Positions 63,429 through 64,000 of a stretch of 64,000 nt of DNA are shown piece by piece; position 1 is the stretch's first letter; the number at the start of each line of letters is the position of its first letter. The translations under genes and the position numbers were made by a program. Under the pieces are notes generated by a model that saw only the letters and a program-made list of their open reading frames with translations, had not been told where the DNA came from and searched no databases. The stretch covers positions 124,001-188,000 of the forward strand of contig NZ_CP014796.1 of the NCBI RefSeq assembly GCF_001969385.1. The letters run 5' to 3'. Origin of the DNA: Salipiger profundus. Lineage in GTDB: Bacteria > Pseudomonadota > Alphaproteobacteria > Rhodobacterales > Rhodobacteraceae.

Positions 63429-64000
63429 TCGCCGTCTCCCTGGATAATGGCCCGACGCAGGTCCACTGCCGCCACCGCACGGGCGACGGCTGCCGCGATG
63501 TCGAGCTCCGACGTGTCGATGATCACCGCATCCTCCGCCGGGCGCAACGGGGCGTCGGCGCGGGACGCGTCGCGCGCGTCGCGCTCCCGGGTCTCGGCCA
63601 GCACCGTGTCGTAGTCGACCTCGACCCCGGCAGCCTGCAGCTCGTCGAAGCGACGCCGCGCGCGCACCTCGGCGCTGGCGGTGACGAAGAGCTTGGCCTC
63701 GGCCTCGGGACAGATCACCGTGCCGATGTCACGCCCGTCGAGCACCGCCCCGCCCGAGCGGCGCGCATAGGCCCGCTGGAAGTCGACGAGTGCGGCGCGC
63801 ACCTCGGGGATCACCGCGACCTTGCTCGCCGCCTGTGCCACCTCGGGGCTGCGCAGCCCCTCGGCCTCGAGATCCTCGGCCACGAGCGCCTGCGCGGCCT
63901 CGATCGGCTCGACCCCGTCGAGCATGCGCCGGCCCACGGCGCGGTAGAGCAGCCCGGTGTCGAGATGTCCGACGCCGAAATGCGCGGCCACGGCCTTGCT
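63425..64000 (-). CDS. cmk: Cytidylate kinase, 5'-truncated by the window end
   Basis: The last 192 codons (no P-loop, which lies outside). [40 protein letters not shown] and [18 protein letters not shown] are Cmk signatures, together with the [19 protein letters not shown] lid. Phosphorylates CMP and dCMP. cmk-rpsA adjacency is classic; here the aldo/keto reductase gene lies between. Confidence 0.95.
   Translation of the reverse strand, partial: SKAVAAHFGVGHLDTGLLYRAVGRRMLDGVEPIEAAQALVAEDLEAEGLRSPEVAQAASKVAVIPEVRAALVDFQRAYARRSGGAVLDGRDIGTVICPEAEAKLFVTASAEVRARRRFDELQAAGVEVDYDTVLAETRERDARDASRADAPLRPAEDAVIIDTSELDIAAAVARAVAAVDLRRAIIQGDGE

Noticed and set aside
1..64000. CRISPR arrays, insertion sequences, rRNA genes
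   Set aside because: No regularly spaced direct repeats, no transposase-like protein and no rRNA sequence seen; the five palindromic elements are spread and are not an array.

Overview
The window is a stretch of a high-GC alphaproteobacterial chromosome, almost certainly a member of the Rhodobacteraceae (Roseobacter group). The main reasons are a complete cluster of the Rhodobacter capsulatus type gene transfer agent (RcGTA) with its family-specific small proteins (GTA gp10, the rcc01693-type chaperone, the rcc01685-type head protein), alphaproteobacterial housekeeping order (cmk/rpsA/ihfB/LapA-like/trpF; purH/heparinase-like/rsmB), and small proteins typical of the group (DUF3035, DUF4170, DUF1674). 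I cannot name genus or species from sequence alone.

Layout. 1-3.7 kb: 3' end of pdhC, an MFS exporter, cysE (minus) and a DksA/TraR zinc-finger gene. 3.6-18.6 kb: the GTA structural cluster, all on the minus strand, read g1 (small terminase) to g15 (tail tip megatron), followed by one small family protein. It is interrupted between g2 (large terminase) and g3 (portal) by a GNAT acetyltransferase gene on the opposite strand. There is no integrase, replication, lysogeny or lysis module, so this is a GTA and not an ordinary prophage. 18.6-32 kb: metabolic genes: pntAB transhydrogenase, a small membrane methyltransferase, an MBL-fold protein with a broken metal motif, kynureninase, a two-subunit molybdenum hydroxylase, and a minus-strand run glcB (malate synthase G), GlcG/HbpS-like protein, C26 amidase and flavodoxin-like protein. 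32-43.5 kb: Atm1-type ABC exporter, LysM protein facing a LOG-family hydrolase, soluble lytic transglycosylase, dapA, lspA, a DUF3035 lipoprotein and a pair of M16 peptidases (one with, one without the zinc motif). 43.5-51.5 kb: transglutaminase-like peptidase, purH, a heparinase II/III-like gene broken by one extra base in a seven-G run, rsmB, an SDHAF4-like protein, dapB, rbfA and a DUF2233 protein. 51.5-56.3 kb: a tight plus-strand run pmbA, inositol-phosphatase-like, DUF4170, waaA, lpxK (lipopolysaccharide core and lipid A). 56.3-64 kb: N-formylglutamate amidohydrolase-like, tRNA-Val(GAC), rpmJ, a transglutaminase, trpF, LapA-like, ihfB, rpsA, an aldo/keto reductase and the 3' part of cmk.

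Working together. The GTA cluster would build a small-headed, short-tailed particle: terminase and portal load DNA, g4 protease matures the g5 capsid, g6/g7/g8 form the neck, g9/g11 the tail tube and tape measure, and g12-g15 the baseplate with a peptidoglycan peptidase. glcB and the GlcG-like gene form a glycolate/glyoxylate unit behind two striking palindromes. dapA and dapB supply diaminopimelate; waaA, lpxK and lspA serve the envelope.

The most interesting non-genic signal is a family of five intergenic palindromic elements sharing a conserved core AAATACCTCGGGGTGAAT and a conserved AGGGGC/GCCCCT hairpin, with a variable hairpin between them. Most other long open frames opposite real genes are GC-driven shadows and are left out. 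Promoters and operators below are pattern calls and need experimental support.
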